Below, in pieces: positions 26,056 to 39,278 of a DNA stretch of 64,000 bases (its first letter is position 1; each line of letters begins with the position of its first letter). Where the stretch lies: positions 43,122-107,121 of the forward strand of contig JAEYPE010000250.1 in the NCBI GenBank assembly GCA_023411035.1. Reading direction: 5' to 3'. Under the pieces are notes generated by a model. That model was not told the DNA's origin. It was given only the letters and a program-made list of their open reading frames with translations, and searched no databases. Position numbers and translations under genes: made by a program. Source of the stretch: Pseudomonadota bacterium. GTDB lineage: Bacteria > Pseudomonadota > Alphaproteobacteria > Azospirillales > Azospirillaceae.

Positions 26056-26199
26056 GGATGTCTCCTTCGCTCAGCACCGATCGATGCGTCCATCCAACAG
26101 CATTTACCTTTCGTTAGCCACTCTTAATCATTTGTTAACTATGACAAGAACGTGACCTACGGCAAGGCCCCCGCTGGACCTTGCGGTGGGAACGGACCG

Positions 26200-26886
26200 T
26201 CAGGCGCCCAGCCGGCGCAGCGCGTCCGGCAGGTCGGTGAAATGGTCCAGCAGGATGTCGGCCCCCAACTCCTGCACCGGCATGCGGGGATAGCCGTAGG
26301 TCATCGCCACCACAGGAACCCCGGCGGCGCGGGCCGCCTTCACGTCGTTGCCGTTGTCGCCCACCATCGCGGCGGAGCCGCCGCCAAGCGCCTCGACCAC
26401 CCAGGACAGGTGACGCCCGTCCGGCTTCTTCACCGGCAGGGTGTCCCCGCCGGCCAGCGCTCCGAACAGCGGCGACAGGCCGAGCGCGTCGAGCAGCTTC
26501 CGGCTGATCCGTTCCGGCTTGTTGGTGCACAGCCCCAGCCGGACGCCGCCGTCCGCCAGCGCCTTCAGCGTTTCCGGCACGCCGGGATAGAGCGCCGGGG
26601 GCTCATCATCCTGGAAATAAGCGTCGAGGTAGTCGGCAAGGGCCGGTTGCAGCGCCTCGTCGGTCAAGGCGTCGCCGGTCGCCGCGAAGGCCTGCCGGAC
26701 GAGGTTGGCCGACCCGTCGCCCACCATGCCCCGCACCTGCGCTTCGGTCAGCGCGGGCCGCGCGAAGCGGGACAGGGTGCGGTTCAGGACGCGGGTCATG
26801 TCCCGGGCGCTGTCGATCAGCGTGCCGTCCAGGTCGAAGACGACCGCGGAGAAGGGAATGGCGGCGGAGTTGGAAGGCATCGGCAT
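26200..26886 (-). CDS. gph: phosphoglycolate phosphatase / HAD-IA hydrolase
   Basis: 228 aa. HAD motif I VVFDLDGTLIDS with the nucleophile and acid aspartates, motif II LGLCTNKP, motif III lysine in LPVKKPDGRHL and motif IV MVGDNGNDVKAARAAG. The helical cap lies between motifs I and II. GDG(S/A)xxLVRxAF in the cap is typical of Gph, which removes 2-phosphoglycolate, for example from DNA repair or photorespiration-like reactions. Starts at 26886 or 26880 are both possible. It is divergent from glmU. Confidence 0.85.
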   Translation of the reverse strand: MPMPSNSAAIPFSAVVFDLDGTLIDSARDMTRVLNRTLSRFARPALTEAQVRGMVGDGSANLVRQAFAATGDALTDEALQPALADYLDAYFQDDEPPALYPGVPETLKALADGGVRLGLCTNKPERISRKLLDALGLSPLFGALAGGDTLPVKKPDGRHLSWVVEALGGGSAAMVGDNGNDVKAARAAGVPVVAMTYGYPRMPVQELGADILLDHFTDLPDALRRLGA

Positions 26887-27187
26887 CGGTCCCGTGGCAG
26901 ATCAAAGGCGTGCGGCACCCCCGTTCGATAGCACGGCCTTTTCCCGGCGACGACCCCCCTGTTCCTGCAAACCGCCCCCGGCATAGACTCTTCGGCGCCT
27001 CCGGCGCGGGTTGCGTACACCCTTGGTCCGCGAATCATGTATGTCAGATTGACACAAAAGTTGACTTGGGGTTCCGGCACCGGATGTGGCACTCAATGCT
27101 TGAGGACAGACCTTTTGCCCGGATATTGATGCGCACGCTTTTCCACCCGTCCGCCATAACCCACACCCAATATTGCAGGGACATCCG
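26887..27187. other. divergent spacer gph/glmU, 301 bp
   Basis: It holds two overlapping TTGAC boxes (27050-27067 region: ATTGACACAAAAGTTGACTT) that could serve as -35 or operator elements for glmU, but no convincing -10 is spaced correctly. Nothing else is recognised. Confidence 0.4.
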
Positions 27188-28543
27188 ATGACTCAGCACC
27201 GCCCGCTCGCCTGCGTCATTCTCGCCGCCGGCAAAGGCACCCGCATGAAGTCGGACCTGCCGAAGGTCCTGCACCGCGTCGCCGGGCAGCCGATGGTCGG
27301 CCATGTGCTGTCCGCGGTGAAGGCGCTCGACCCCGACCATGTGGTCGTGGTGGTCGGCCCCGGCATGGACGATGTGGCCGACGCCGTCGCCCCCTACCCC
27401 ACCGCCGTCCAGCACGAGCAGCGCGGTACCGCCGACGCCGTGCGCGCCGCCTTCGGCCTGCTGGAAGGGTTCGACGGCGATGTGGTGGTGCTCTACGGCG
27501 ACACCCCGCTGGTCACGCCGGACACGCTGCGCGCCATGGTCGCCGCGCGGCGCCAGCCGAACGATCCGGCGGTGGTCGTGCTGGGGATGCGCCCCGACGA
27601 TCCCGGCGCCTATGGCCGCCTGATCATCAACGCCCGCGGCGGGCTGGAAAAGATCGTCGAGTATCTGGACGCGACGGAGGAGGAGCGGCAGGTCACCCTG
27701 TGCAACGCCGGGCTGATGGCCTTCGACGGCGCGCGGATGTTCGATCTCATCAACCGCATCGGCAACGCCAACGCCAAGAGCGAATACTACCTCACCGACG
27801 TGGTGCAGATCGCCCGCAGCAACGGCATGGCCTGCGCGGTGGTGGAGGCCGCCCCGGCGGAGGTCGTCGGCGTCAACTCCCGCGCCGAACTGGCGGAGGT
27901 GGAGAAGCTGATCCAGCGCCGCCTGCGCAAGGCCGCAATGGACAACGGCGCCACCCTGACCGACCCGGACAGCGTCACCTTCTGCGTGGACACGCGCCTC
28001 GGCCGCGACGTGATCGTCGGCCCGCATGTGGTGTTCGGCCCCGGCGTGGTCGTGGCCGACCGGGTGGAGATCAAGGCCTTCAGCCATCTGGAGCAGGTGC
28101 GGGTGGACAGCGGCGCCCAGGTCGGCCCCTACGCCCGCCTGCGTCCGGGGGCGGAGATCGGCGCGGACGCCCACATCGGCAACTTCGTGGAGATCAAGAA
28201 CGCGAAGATCGAGGCCGGGGCCAAGGTCAACCACCTGACCTACATCGGCGACGCGCGGGTGGGTGCGAAGGCCAACATCGGCGCCGGCACCATAACCTGC
28301 AACTACGACGGCTACGCCAAGAGCCACACCGACATCGGCGCCGGGGCCTTCATCGGCTCGAACACCGCGCTGGTGGCCCCGGTGAAGGTGGGCGACGGCG
28401 CCATCGTGGGGGCGGGCAGCGTGGTCACCGCCGACGTGGAAGGCGACGCGCTGGCCGTGTCGCGCGCCCGCCAGCAGGCTTACACCGGCTGGGCCAGGCG
28501 TTTCCGCGAACGGAAGCAAAAAGAGAAAGCGAAAAAGGCGTAA
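27188..28543 (+). CDS. glmU: bifunctional UDP-GlcNAc pyrophosphorylase / GlcN-1-P acetyltransferase
   Basis: 451 aa from ATG 27188 with AGGGA upstream. It makes UDP-N-acetylglucosamine for peptidoglycan and lipopolysaccharide. The N-terminal uridylyltransferase has VILAAGKGTRMKSDLPKVLH, HEQRGTADAV and VLYGDTPLV; the C-terminal half is a left-handed beta-helix of hexapeptide repeats (GADAHIGNFVEIKNAKIEAG; YIGDARVGAKANIGAGTITCN) with the acetyltransferase site. glmS follows 57 bp downstream on the same strand, forming the common glmUS unit. Confidence 0.97.
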   Translation: MTQHRPLACVILAAGKGTRMKSDLPKVLHRVAGQPMVGHVLSAVKALDPDHVVVVVGPGMDDVADAVAPYPTAVQHEQRGTADAVRAAFGLLEGFDGDVVVLYGDTPLVTPDTLRAMVAARRQPNDPAVVVLGMRPDDPGAYGRLIINARGGLEKIVEYLDATEEERQVTLCNAGLMAFDGARMFDLINRIGNANAKSEYYLTDVVQIARSNGMACAVVEAAPAEVVGVNSRAELAEVEKLIQRRLRKAAMDNGATLTDPDSVTFCVDTRLGRDVIVGPHVVFGPGVVVADRVEIKAFSHLEQVRVDSGAQVGPYARLRPGAEIGADAHIGNFVEIKNAKIEAGAKVNHLTYIGDARVGAKANIGAGTITCNYDGYAKSHTDIGAGAFIGSNTALVAPVKVGDGAIVGAGSVVTADVEGDALAVSRARQQAYTGWARRFRERKQKEKAKKA

Positions 28544-28600
28544 GGTTGCACCGGTTGACCGTTCACCCGGCCCCGGCCATCATTCAGGAGTTGCAGGTTC

Positions 28601-30427
<1,827 letters not shown>

Positions 30428-30792
30428 GGCGGGCCAGCCAAAGGACCAGCCAAAGGAAAGGCGTTGTCCGCGGAAGATGAAGTCCGCATTTGCCTGATCT
30501 TTGCACGGCTCCCTGGGAAGCGTGTCTTCGGCCGAGGATACGCACCCAGGGGAACAGGCATGAAGGCAACACGCCTCGACGGTCGGGGCATCCATGGCTC
30601 TCATGCCCACCCAATCGGGAATCCGGCAACCTCATCCATCAACCTTCCCCGTTGCCGTGGCACTTGACGCGACGGGCTCGCCACTCCTTTATTGCAGCAG
30701 GTGGTCACCCGTTTTGGATGGCCCCCTGCCGTGCTCAAAGCAAGCCGCTTGCGGTCCCTCCCGATGCCCGTGCCCGTGGTGAGACACCCCTG
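30428..30792. other. intergenic region glmS/glgX, 365 bp
   Basis: No gene is supported; the glgX frame stays open through part of it without family similarity. A short direct repeat CCAGCCAAAGGA (around 30433-30455) follows the glmS stop. No terminator is evident. Confidence 0.5.
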
Positions 30793-32943
<2,151 letters not shown>

Positions 32944-33028
32944 CACGGGTCAATAAGCGGTCTTTTCAGCCTGTGCTAACGTCCGGATCGGAGGGGCAAC
33001 CTTCCTCTGGATACCGCGGATCCGACGC

Positions 33029-34066
33029 ATGACCGACTACGATTTCTCCCTGGTTGATGCCGCCATCATCGACACGCAACTGAACACCCAGCGCGTGCTG
33101 CGCGAGGTGCTGGCGCGGCTGGGGCTGAAGCGGGCTGAAACCTACGGTTCGATCCGGGACGCGGCGGAGGTGGCGACGGCGGCCACCCCGGACCTGATCC
33201 TGCTCGACGCGGACGGGGAAGAGGGCGAGGCGATGCGCTTCATCCGCCGTTTGCGCAACGAGCCGGACACGCGCAACCCCTACGCCTGCATCGTCGCCAC
33301 GACGTGGCAGCCGACACCGCTGCTGCTCATGCGCGTCACCAACGCCGGTGCGGACGATCTGCTGGTGAAGCCCGTCTCGCCCAAGCAGGTGCAGGACCGG
33401 CTGACCGCCCTCATCGAATCGCGCAAGAAGTTCGTGGTAACCGCCGATTACACCGGGCCAGACCGGCGCAAGTCCCCGCGCGAGGGCGCACAGGTTCCGT
33501 TGCTCGACGCGCCGAACACGCTGCGTCTGAAGGCCACCAACCGATGGGCGCACATCAACGCCCGCCAGCTCATGGCCGAGGCGAATCACTTCGTCAACGA
33601 ACAGAAGCTGCTGCGCGCCAGCATCCAGGTCGCCTTCCTGATCGAGTTCGCCGCTCCCGGCCTGACCGCCCGCCCGCCCGACCGAATGGCGGTTGAGCAT
33701 CTGGCCCGTATCCCGGCCTTCCTGGACGACCTGCTGCGCCGCCTGGACGATCTGGGCGAGCCCGGCCCGGCGGAGTCCGTTGCCAAGTCCTTGAAAATGA
33801 TGGCGGAGCGCCTGCGGCTTCAGGCCGAATCGGGCGCCGTTGCCATGGAGGAACTGGAGAGCGTGCGCTCGCAAGCCTGCGAGCTGATGCGGGCGATGGA
33901 TTCGGGGCGCCCGCTGGACTCCATGATGGCGGAGGTTTCCGTTGCCGTGGCCGGCTACCGCTCCCGGCTGGAACAGATGGCGCAGGCCAAGGCCGACGCC
34001 GCAAAGGCCGCGGCGGCGGGGCCGGCGGCGAATGGAGATGCCGCGAAGGAAGCGGTCGGGCCGTGA
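33029..34066 (+). CDS. receiver-domain protein with helical C-terminal region
   Basis: 345 aa. Residues ~8-130 form a CheY-like receiver: acidic D15 (only one of the usual pair), phosphoacceptor D60 (LILLDADG), T91/T92 and K114 (LLVKPVSP). A YTGPDRRKSPR segment follows, then a helical C-terminal part without a recognised DNA-binding, kinase or GGDEF domain; the extreme end is Ala/Lys-rich. It is probably a single-domain-like signalling protein acting by protein contact. Its place between glgX and malQ on one strand suggests co-transcription with storage-carbohydrate genes, though no mechanistic link is visible. Confidence 0.8.
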   Translation: MTDYDFSLVDAAIIDTQLNTQRVLREVLARLGLKRAETYGSIRDAAEVATAATPDLILLDADGEEGEAMRFIRRLRNEPDTRNPYACIVATTWQPTPLLLMRVTNAGADDLLVKPVSPKQVQDRLTALIESRKKFVVTADYTGPDRRKSPREGAQVPLLDAPNTLRLKATNRWAHINARQLMAEANHFVNEQKLLRASIQVAFLIEFAAPGLTARPPDRMAVEHLARIPAFLDDLLRRLDDLGEPGPAESVAKSLKMMAERLRLQAESGAVAMEELESVRSQACELMRAMDSGRPLDSMMAEVSVAVAGYRSRLEQMAQAKADAAKAAAAGPAANGDAAKEAVGP

Positions 34067-34098
34067 TCCGGCAGATGCCGAGCCGCTGAAGGCCAAGG

Positions 34099-34146
34099 CC
34101 GGATTATTCAAGGTTCCGGATTATTCAATCCGGATCATCCAAGGTT
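34099..34146. repeat. three short direct repeats before malQ
   Basis: CCGGATTATTCAAGGTT, then CCGGATTATTCAA, then CCGGATCATCCAAGGTT occur in close tandem within the 255-bp spacer before malQ. They may be a repeat expansion or clustered protein-binding sites. Confidence 0.7.
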
Positions 34147-34321
34147 GCGGCGTGTTGTCACCCTTGCACCGTCGCTGTGCGCGAAAGCGTTGCGGTGAAA
34201 GTGAAAATCCGAATGCTCGGGGCTGGACGGACGCGGCCCGACGCGCAATGCTCGCGCGCAGGCCGCAGCGGCCGGAATGACGCCACCAGGACGACACGAC
34301 CAACAACCGCGGGGACCTTGA

Positions 34322-36517
34322 ATGAGCGATCTCGACCGGCTTGCCGAACGGCTTGGCATCGAGCCCTTCTACCATGACATCTGGGGCAACCGGCGCGAGA
34401 CCTCCGACGCGACGAAGCGTGCGCTGGCCGCCGCCATGGGCTATCCCGCCGGCAACGGCGAGGAACTGGCGGCGAGCCTGCACGCGGTGGAGGACCGGGC
34501 GTGGCGCCGCATGCTGCCGCCCGTCCTGGTGATCGACGAGGGCACCCCCCTCAGCCTCGCGCTGGCCGTTCCGGCGGGGCTGGAGGACGCCGATCTGACC
34601 TGGACGCTGACCGAGGAAGGCGGGACCGCCCACCGCGCGTCGCTGCGGGTCGGCAGCCTGCCGCTGGCCGATCAGCGGACGCTCGACGGCGTGGCCTATG
34701 AGCGGCGGACGGTCTCCACCCGCCTGCCGCCGACCCTGCCGCTCGGCTATCACCGGCTGGCGGTGGTGATCCGGCCCAAGGGCGTGGGCGGAACGCTGGA
34801 GGGCGGCACGGTGCTGATCGTCGCACCGCAGCGCTGCCTGACGGTGGAGGAGGTGGTGCCAGGCGGACGCACCTGGGGCATCGGCCTGCAGCTCTACGCG
34901 CTGAAGAGCGGCGACGACTGGGGCATCGGCGACTTCGACGACCTCGGGCGCTTCGCCGAGACGGCGGCGGGGCTCGGGGCCGGGCTGGTCGGGCTGAACC
35001 CGCTGCACGCCCTGTTCCCGGCGGACCCAAACCACATCGGCCCCTATTCGCCGAGCAGCCGGACCTTCCTCAACATCCTCTACATCGACGTGGAGCGGGT
35101 GCCGGAGCTGTCCGCCACGCCGGCGGCGCAGGCGCTCATCGCGTCGGAGGACTTCCGGCAGCGGCTGGCCGCCGTCCGGGCGGCGGAGTTGGTGGACTAT
35201 CCCGCCGTCTCCGCCCTGAAGATGCCGGTGCTGGAGGCTCTGCACGCCACATTCCGCGCGCTGGGCGAGAGCGACGCGCGGCGGCGGGACTTCGAGGCGT
35301 TCCGGCGCGAGATGGGCGAGCCGCTGCGCCGCCATGCCGTGTTCGAGGCGCTGCACGAGCATTTCTACCGCCGCGATTCCTCCCTGTGGATGTGGCGGAA
35401 CTGGCCGCCGGCATTCCGGAATCCGGACAGCCCCGAGGTGCAGGCTTTCGCCGCCGAACAGGCCGGGCGGGTGGATTTCTTCGAATATCTCCAGTGGGAG
35501 GCCGACCGCCAGTTGGGCGTCGCGGCGGAGCGCGGGCACCGGGCGGGGCTGCCCATCGGCTTCTACCGCGATCTGGCCGTGGCGGCGCATCCCGGCGGGG
35601 CGGCGGCCTGGGGCGATTCGGACATTCTGGTGCAGGGCGCCAACGTCGGCGCGCCGCCGGACCAGTTCAACATGAAGGGGCAGAATTGGGGCCTTGCCCC
35701 GCTGTCGCCGGTGGGGCTGCGCGAATCGGCCTATGGCAGCTTCATCGCCATGCTGCGGGCCAACATGCGCCATGCCGGGGCGCTGCGCATCGACCATGTG
35801 ATGGCCTTGCAGCACCTGTTCTGGATTCCGGCGGACGGCAGCGACGGCGCCTATGTCGAATACCCGTTCCAGGACCTGCTGCGGATCGTCGCGCTGGAAA
35901 GCCGGCGCAACCGCTGCATCGTCATCGGGGAGGATCTGGGCACCGTGCCGGAGGGCTTCCGCCCGGCGCTGGAGCGGGCCGGCATCCTCAGCTACCGCGT
36001 GCTGTATTTCGAGCGCAGCGGGGATGGCGGTTTCAAGGCGCCGCAGGATTATCCCGCCGGGGCCATGGTCACGGTGACCACCCACGATCTCGCCACCTTC
36101 AAGGGCTTCTGGACCAACCGGGACCTGGATTGGCGCGTGCGGCTGGACCTCTATCCCGACGAGGGCGCTCGGAACAAGGACGCCTGGGACCGCGGCGTTG
36201 ACCGCTGGTGGATGCTCCAGGCGCTGGAGCGCCAAGGGCTGCGCCCGGCCAGCTACCCGAACAACGAGGGCTCGCAGCCCTTCTCGCGCGAGCTGATGGA
36301 GGCGGTCCACCGCTACCTCGCCCGGTCGCCGGGCCGGATCGCCATGGTGCAGATCGAAGATGCGCTGGGCGAGGTGGAGCAGCCGAACCTGCCGGGCACC
36401 GTGGACCAGCACCCGAACTGGCGCCGCCGCCTGGGCGTGCCGGTGGAGGCCATGGCCGGGGACGAGGGGCTGCGCCGTCTGGCCGAGGCCGTGCGCAGCG
36501 AGCGGAACGGAAGCTGA
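34322..36517 (+). CDS. malQ: 4-alpha-glucanotransferase (amylomaltase)
   Basis: 731 aa. It transfers glucan segments between maltodextrins. GH77 features: WGIGLQLYALKSGDDWGIGDF, GLNPLHALF, YSPSSRTFLN, nucleophile Asp in ALRIDHVMALQHLFWIP, acid Glu in IVIGEDLGTVPEGFRPAL and the VTTHDLATFKGFW Asp. The N-terminal ~170 residues form the extra domain found in enteric-type MalQ. The ATG has GGGGACC upstream. It works downstream of GlgX in glycogen and maltodextrin turnover. Bacterioferritin follows about 100 bp later, probably as a separate unit. Confidence 0.95.
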   Translation: MSDLDRLAERLGIEPFYHDIWGNRRETSDATKRALAAAMGYPAGNGEELAASLHAVEDRAWRRMLPPVLVIDEGTPLSLALAVPAGLEDADLTWTLTEEGGTAHRASLRVGSLPLADQRTLDGVAYERRTVSTRLPPTLPLGYHRLAVVIRPKGVGGTLEGGTVLIVAPQRCLTVEEVVPGGRTWGIGLQLYALKSGDDWGIGDFDDLGRFAETAAGLGAGLVGLNPLHALFPADPNHIGPYSPSSRTFLNILYIDVERVPELSATPAAQALIASEDFRQRLAAVRAAELVDYPAVSALKMPVLEALHATFRALGESDARRRDFEAFRREMGEPLRRHAVFEALHEHFYRRDSSLWMWRNWPPAFRNPDSPEVQAFAAEQAGRVDFFEYLQWEADRQLGVAAERGHRAGLPIGFYRDLAVAAHPGGAAAWGDSDILVQGANVGAPPDQFNMKGQNWGLAPLSPVGLRESAYGSFIAMLRANMRHAGALRIDHVMALQHLFWIPADGSDGAYVEYPFQDLLRIVALESRRNRCIVIGEDLGTVPEGFRPALERAGILSYRVLYFERSGDGGFKAPQDYPAGAMVTVTTHDLATFKGFWTNRDLDWRVRLDLYPDEGARNKDAWDRGVDRWWMLQALERQGLRPASYPNNEGSQPFSRELMEAVHRYLARSPGRIAMVQIEDALGEVEQPNLPGTVDQHPNWRRRLGVPVEAMAGDEGLRRLAEAVRSERNGS

Positions 36518-36617
36518 TTGCCATCCCGCGGTATTGGCATACACTTCGTCCCAGTCGTCGGGCAAGGAACAGGGCGCCGCGCGCCATGGTGCGCGGCCAC
36601 TCAATACGGAGGGGAAT

Positions 36618-37103
36618 ATGAAGGGTGATCCGAAGGTAATCCGGCACCTCAACACGATTCTGACGAACGAGCTGACGGCCATCAACCAATATTACCTGCA
36701 CGCCCGCATGTTGAAGAACTGGGGCCTGCACCGTCTTGCTCACACGGTCTACGAGGAATCCATCGGCGAGATGAAACACGCCGACAAGCTGATCGAGCGC
36801 ATCCTGTTCCTGGAGGGGCTCCCCAACCTTCAGGACCTGCACAAGCTGACGGTCGGCGAGGATCTCCCGGAGATTTTCACCGCCGATCTCGGCGTCGAGA
36901 GCCACAACCGAGGCAATCTTCTGGAGGCCATCGCCGACTGCGACGCGGTGCGCGACTATCAGAGCCGCGAGATCTTCCGCGAAATCCTGGAAGACACCGA
37001 GGAGCACATCGACTGGCTGGAAACCCAGCTCGACCTGATCCAGCGCGTGGGCCTGACCGCCTACCAGCAGGAGCAGATTTACGGCGACGACGCTTCGTCG
37101 TAA
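36618..37103 (+). CDS. bfr: bacterioferritin
   Basis: 161 aa from ATG 36618, preceded by GGAGGGG. It stores iron as a 24-subunit haem-containing shell. Four-helix ferritin core: LNTILTNELTAINQYYLHARMLKNWG with ferroxidase Glu and the haem-ligand Met in RMLKNWG, YEESIGEMKHADKLIERILFLEG with E-x-x-H, and REIFREILEDTEEHIDWLETQL with the second E-x-x-H. Length is normal. No bacterioferritin-associated ferredoxin is visible next to it. Convergent with the following 154-aa gene. Confidence 0.95.
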   Translation: MKGDPKVIRHLNTILTNELTAINQYYLHARMLKNWGLHRLAHTVYEESIGEMKHADKLIERILFLEGLPNLQDLHKLTVGEDLPEIFTADLGVESHNRGNLLEAIADCDAVRDYQSREIFREILEDTEEHIDWLETQLDLIQRVGLTAYQQEQIYGDDASS

Positions 37104-37125
37104 TCGACGCGGAACGGTCCGCCGC

Positions 37126-37590
37126 CTAGACGGACATCCCAGCGGACGCACCGGCCGCATAGGCCGCGGCGTCGGCCTTGCGGTAGGCGGTGATGGCGGC
37201 GGACCAGGGTTCGATGTGCAGGCCACTTCCCATCGCGTCCTGATGGATGCTCTGCGCGATGAATCCGGCGTTGGGGGTGGCCGACAGGCGGCGGGATACG
37301 CCGGTCACCGGCCCATCCCCGGTTTCCGCATCGTCCAGCGCGAACCGGGCGGATGAGCCGGCGCGCTTGGCACGATTGCCCTCCGCACCCCCCAGTTCCG
37401 CCCGCTTTCCGCTTTTCAGCGCGTCTTCGGCGGCTGCGATGTCCTCGGACCGCTGGCGTTCCTGTTCCCCCGGCACGCGCCGGATCGGCTGCACCGCAAT
37501 GGCCTCGCTGGCCAGCATCTGCCGGATGCGGCTCAGCCCCGAATGGGACTGCGCGCCCGATGGCGATGGAAGGGACGGGATGCTGGACAC
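37126..37590 (-). CDS. hypothetical protein
   Basis: 154 aa from a GTG start at 37590. It is mostly polar and probably partly disordered (RSEDIAAAEDALKSGKRAELGG). The C-terminal part (AGFIAQSIHQDAMGSGLHIEPWSAAITAYRKADAA) has a conserved look resembling short alphaproteobacterial proteins of unknown function. No signal or membrane segment. Same strand as the TadG-like gene upstream, with a 140-bp gap. Confidence 0.5.
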   Translation of the reverse strand: MSSIPSLPSPSGAQSHSGLSRIRQMLASEAIAVQPIRRVPGEQERQRSEDIAAAEDALKSGKRAELGGAEGNRAKRAGSSARFALDDAETGDGPVTGVSRRLSATPNAGFIAQSIHQDAMGSGLHIEPWSAAITAYRKADAAAYAAGASAGMSV

Positions 37591-37730
37591 GGGGACGGGA
37601 CGGGTTGTGGATGGTCCGAGTCCCGCATGGTATCAGGGCAAACCTTCCCGATACCTTAAAAAAATCGGGCAGGGCCACTGCGCCGTGGCGGGTGCCCGTA
37701 CGGCGCTGCGTAAAGTCCCAATCGTAGGGC

Positions 37731-38177
37731 TCAAGATCCCTTGCGGCCATGGATGCTGCGTCGGACAACCGACTGTGCCTCCACGACCAGATCGTTGCCC
37801 CCCAGGATTCGGGTGAACAGCGCCTTCACCGTCGCCCGGCCATGGACCGTCAGCACGCCGCTGTGCGAATCGTCCTCGATCTTCAGGACCGCGGCGTGAG
37901 TGCCCAGAAAGCTCTTGGGAAAGGCGTTGTCGAAAAAGGTGCGGATGTGGCCGTCGCGCTGGTCGTCGAACATGACCCGCCCGCCGGCAAGCGCCGCGGC
38001 GTCCACCGCCTGCGCCAGGCGGGCCTGGACCGCATAGCCGCGCACCGTCTCCACCGTGTAGCCGACGCCCACGGCCAGGGGCAAGCCGAGCGCGGCGATC
38101 AGCGCCAGCGCGATCCTGCGTCCGGACCGCCGTTCCTGCCGATGCTGGAGAGCGTAAGGGTGGTAGACCATCACCAT
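37731..38177 (-). CDS. TadG-like pilus assembly protein, short form
   Basis: 148 aa from ATG 38177; an ATG at 38171 and a TTG at 38189 are also in frame. Basic N-terminus, one membrane helix (RIALALIAALGLPLAVGVGYTVE), then the hallmark of Tad/TadG proteins, VRGYAVQARLAQAVDAAALAGG, and a beta-rich end (ILGGNDLVVEAQSVVRRS). TadG proteins usually continue into a von Willebrand domain; this one ends early, and no other tad/flp pilus gene is nearby. It is therefore an orphan short member, not obviously frameshifted. It is transcribed away from an AT-rich divergent spacer. Confidence 0.65.
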   Translation of the reverse strand: MVMVYHPYALQHRQERRSGRRIALALIAALGLPLAVGVGYTVETVRGYAVQARLAQAVDAAALAGGRVMFDDQRDGHIRTFFDNAFPKSFLGTHAAVLKIEDDSHSGVLTVHGRATVKALFTRILGGNDLVVEAQSVVRRSIHGRKGS

Positions 38178-38575
38178 CGCCGGACCCAAATATGTAAAGG
38201 AGAAGACAAGTTCAAAACTGCCATTTTTGACTTAATGAGCGATTAACAAAACTCAATGAGGTCTTTTAACATTTAAAAACACGATAACGAAAACGCCTGT
38301 TTGCCCGCCAAACCCTCTCATTGTTCTTTTGAGTTTGAATAACCTTCAATGCGTAATGGAAATAAAATAGTTCGAAATTCGCGACAAAATACCCGAACGA
38401 ACGGAGTGCCGCATGGATGCCAGGGGCGATGGAGATTTCCCACCACATCGGAAGGGGATGAATAAGGTTCAGCCGCACTTATGCGTGATGCGCCGAAAGG
38501 ATTCTGGAATAAAACCCTCCACCCCTGCGTCCATGCAACACCATCGTCTGAACAGCAAAGCGGGGGAAGGCATCC
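38178..38575. other. AT-rich divergent spacer, 398 bp
   Basis: Much more AT-rich than the surroundings between about 38190 and 38400. It probably contains promoters for the divergent TadG-like and lectin-like genes. A 70-codon minus-strand frame here lacks coding character. No clear -35/-10 pair is claimed. Confidence 0.6.
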
Positions 38576-39247
38576 ATGGTCCGCACCATCATTTTTGCTG
38601 CACTTTCGGCGGGGACTCTGCTGTCGGCTGGTTCGGCACCGGCACAGACATCCGGTGCGCCCACGGGCATGAGCTTCTTCGTCACCAGCGTGGGGCTGGG
38701 AAAGGGAGCCGACCTCGGCGGGCTTGAGGGGGCGGACCGTCATTGCCGGCAGTTGGCGCAGGCCGCAGGAGCGGGAAACCGTGACTGGAAAGCCTATCTG
38801 TCCACCCAGGCGGCGGACGGCCAGCCCGCCGTGAACGCCCGCGACCGCATCGGCAGAGGGCCGTGGCAGAACGCGAAGGGGCAGACGATCGCCCGCACCG
38901 TTGAGGATTTGCACGCCGCCAACGGCCTGACCAAGCAGACGGGCCTGACCGAAACCGGCGAGACGGTCAAAGGCCGAGGCGACAATCCCAACACCCACGA
39001 CATCCTGACCGGCAGCCAGCCGGACGGCACGGCCTTCGGCGGTGCGGAGGACCGGACCTGCGGCAACTGGACCCGGAGCGGGACGGAGGGCGCCGCCATG
39101 GTCGGCCACCACGACCGCATCGGGCTGAGCGACGACCCGCCGGCCAAGTCCTGGAACAGCTCGCACCTGACGCGGGGCGGTTGCAGCCAGGACGCCTTGA
39201 AGAGCACCGGCGGGGCGGGACTGCTCTACTGCTTCGCGGCGGATTAG
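38576..39247 (+). CDS. secreted lectin-like / endostatin-fold protein
   Basis: 223 aa. N-terminal signal peptide (MVRTIIFAALSAGTLLSAGSAPAQ, cleavage near APAQ). The mature domain matches the bacterial family annotated as lectin or endostatin-like: GLEGADRHCRQLAQAAGAGNRDWKAYLSTQ, AVNARDRIGRGPWQNAKG, DILTGSQPDGTAF, TCGNWTRSG and SWNSSHLTRGGCSQ. Conserved cysteines could form disulfides outside the cytoplasm. Ligand unknown. An AT-rich promoter region lies upstream and a GC hairpin follows. Confidence 0.8.
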   Translation: MVRTIIFAALSAGTLLSAGSAPAQTSGAPTGMSFFVTSVGLGKGADLGGLEGADRHCRQLAQAAGAGNRDWKAYLSTQAADGQPAVNARDRIGRGPWQNAKGQTIARTVEDLHAANGLTKQTGLTETGETVKGRGDNPNTHDILTGSQPDGTAFGGAEDRTCGNWTRSGTEGAAMVGHHDRIGLSDDPPAKSWNSSHLTRGGCSQDALKSTGGAGLLYCFAAD

Positions 39248-39258
39248 CGGAGGCGGCA

Positions 39259-39278
39259 CGGGCGGGCTGGCCCGCCCG
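39259..39278 (+). terminator. hairpin after lectin-like gene
   Basis: CGGGCGGG and CCCGCCCG form a perfect 8-bp stem with a CTGG loop, followed by CTCCCTTTCC. The T-run is weak, so termination is probable rather than certain. Confidence 0.4.

Noticed and set aside
26887..27187. glmU promoter from two TTGAC boxes
   Set aside because: No suitable -10 hexamer lies 16-18 bp downstream of either box, so it is not listed as a promoter.
38266..38478. 70-codon minus-strand frame in the AT-rich spacer
   Set aside because: No ribosome site, no family and random-looking composition; the region more likely holds promoters.
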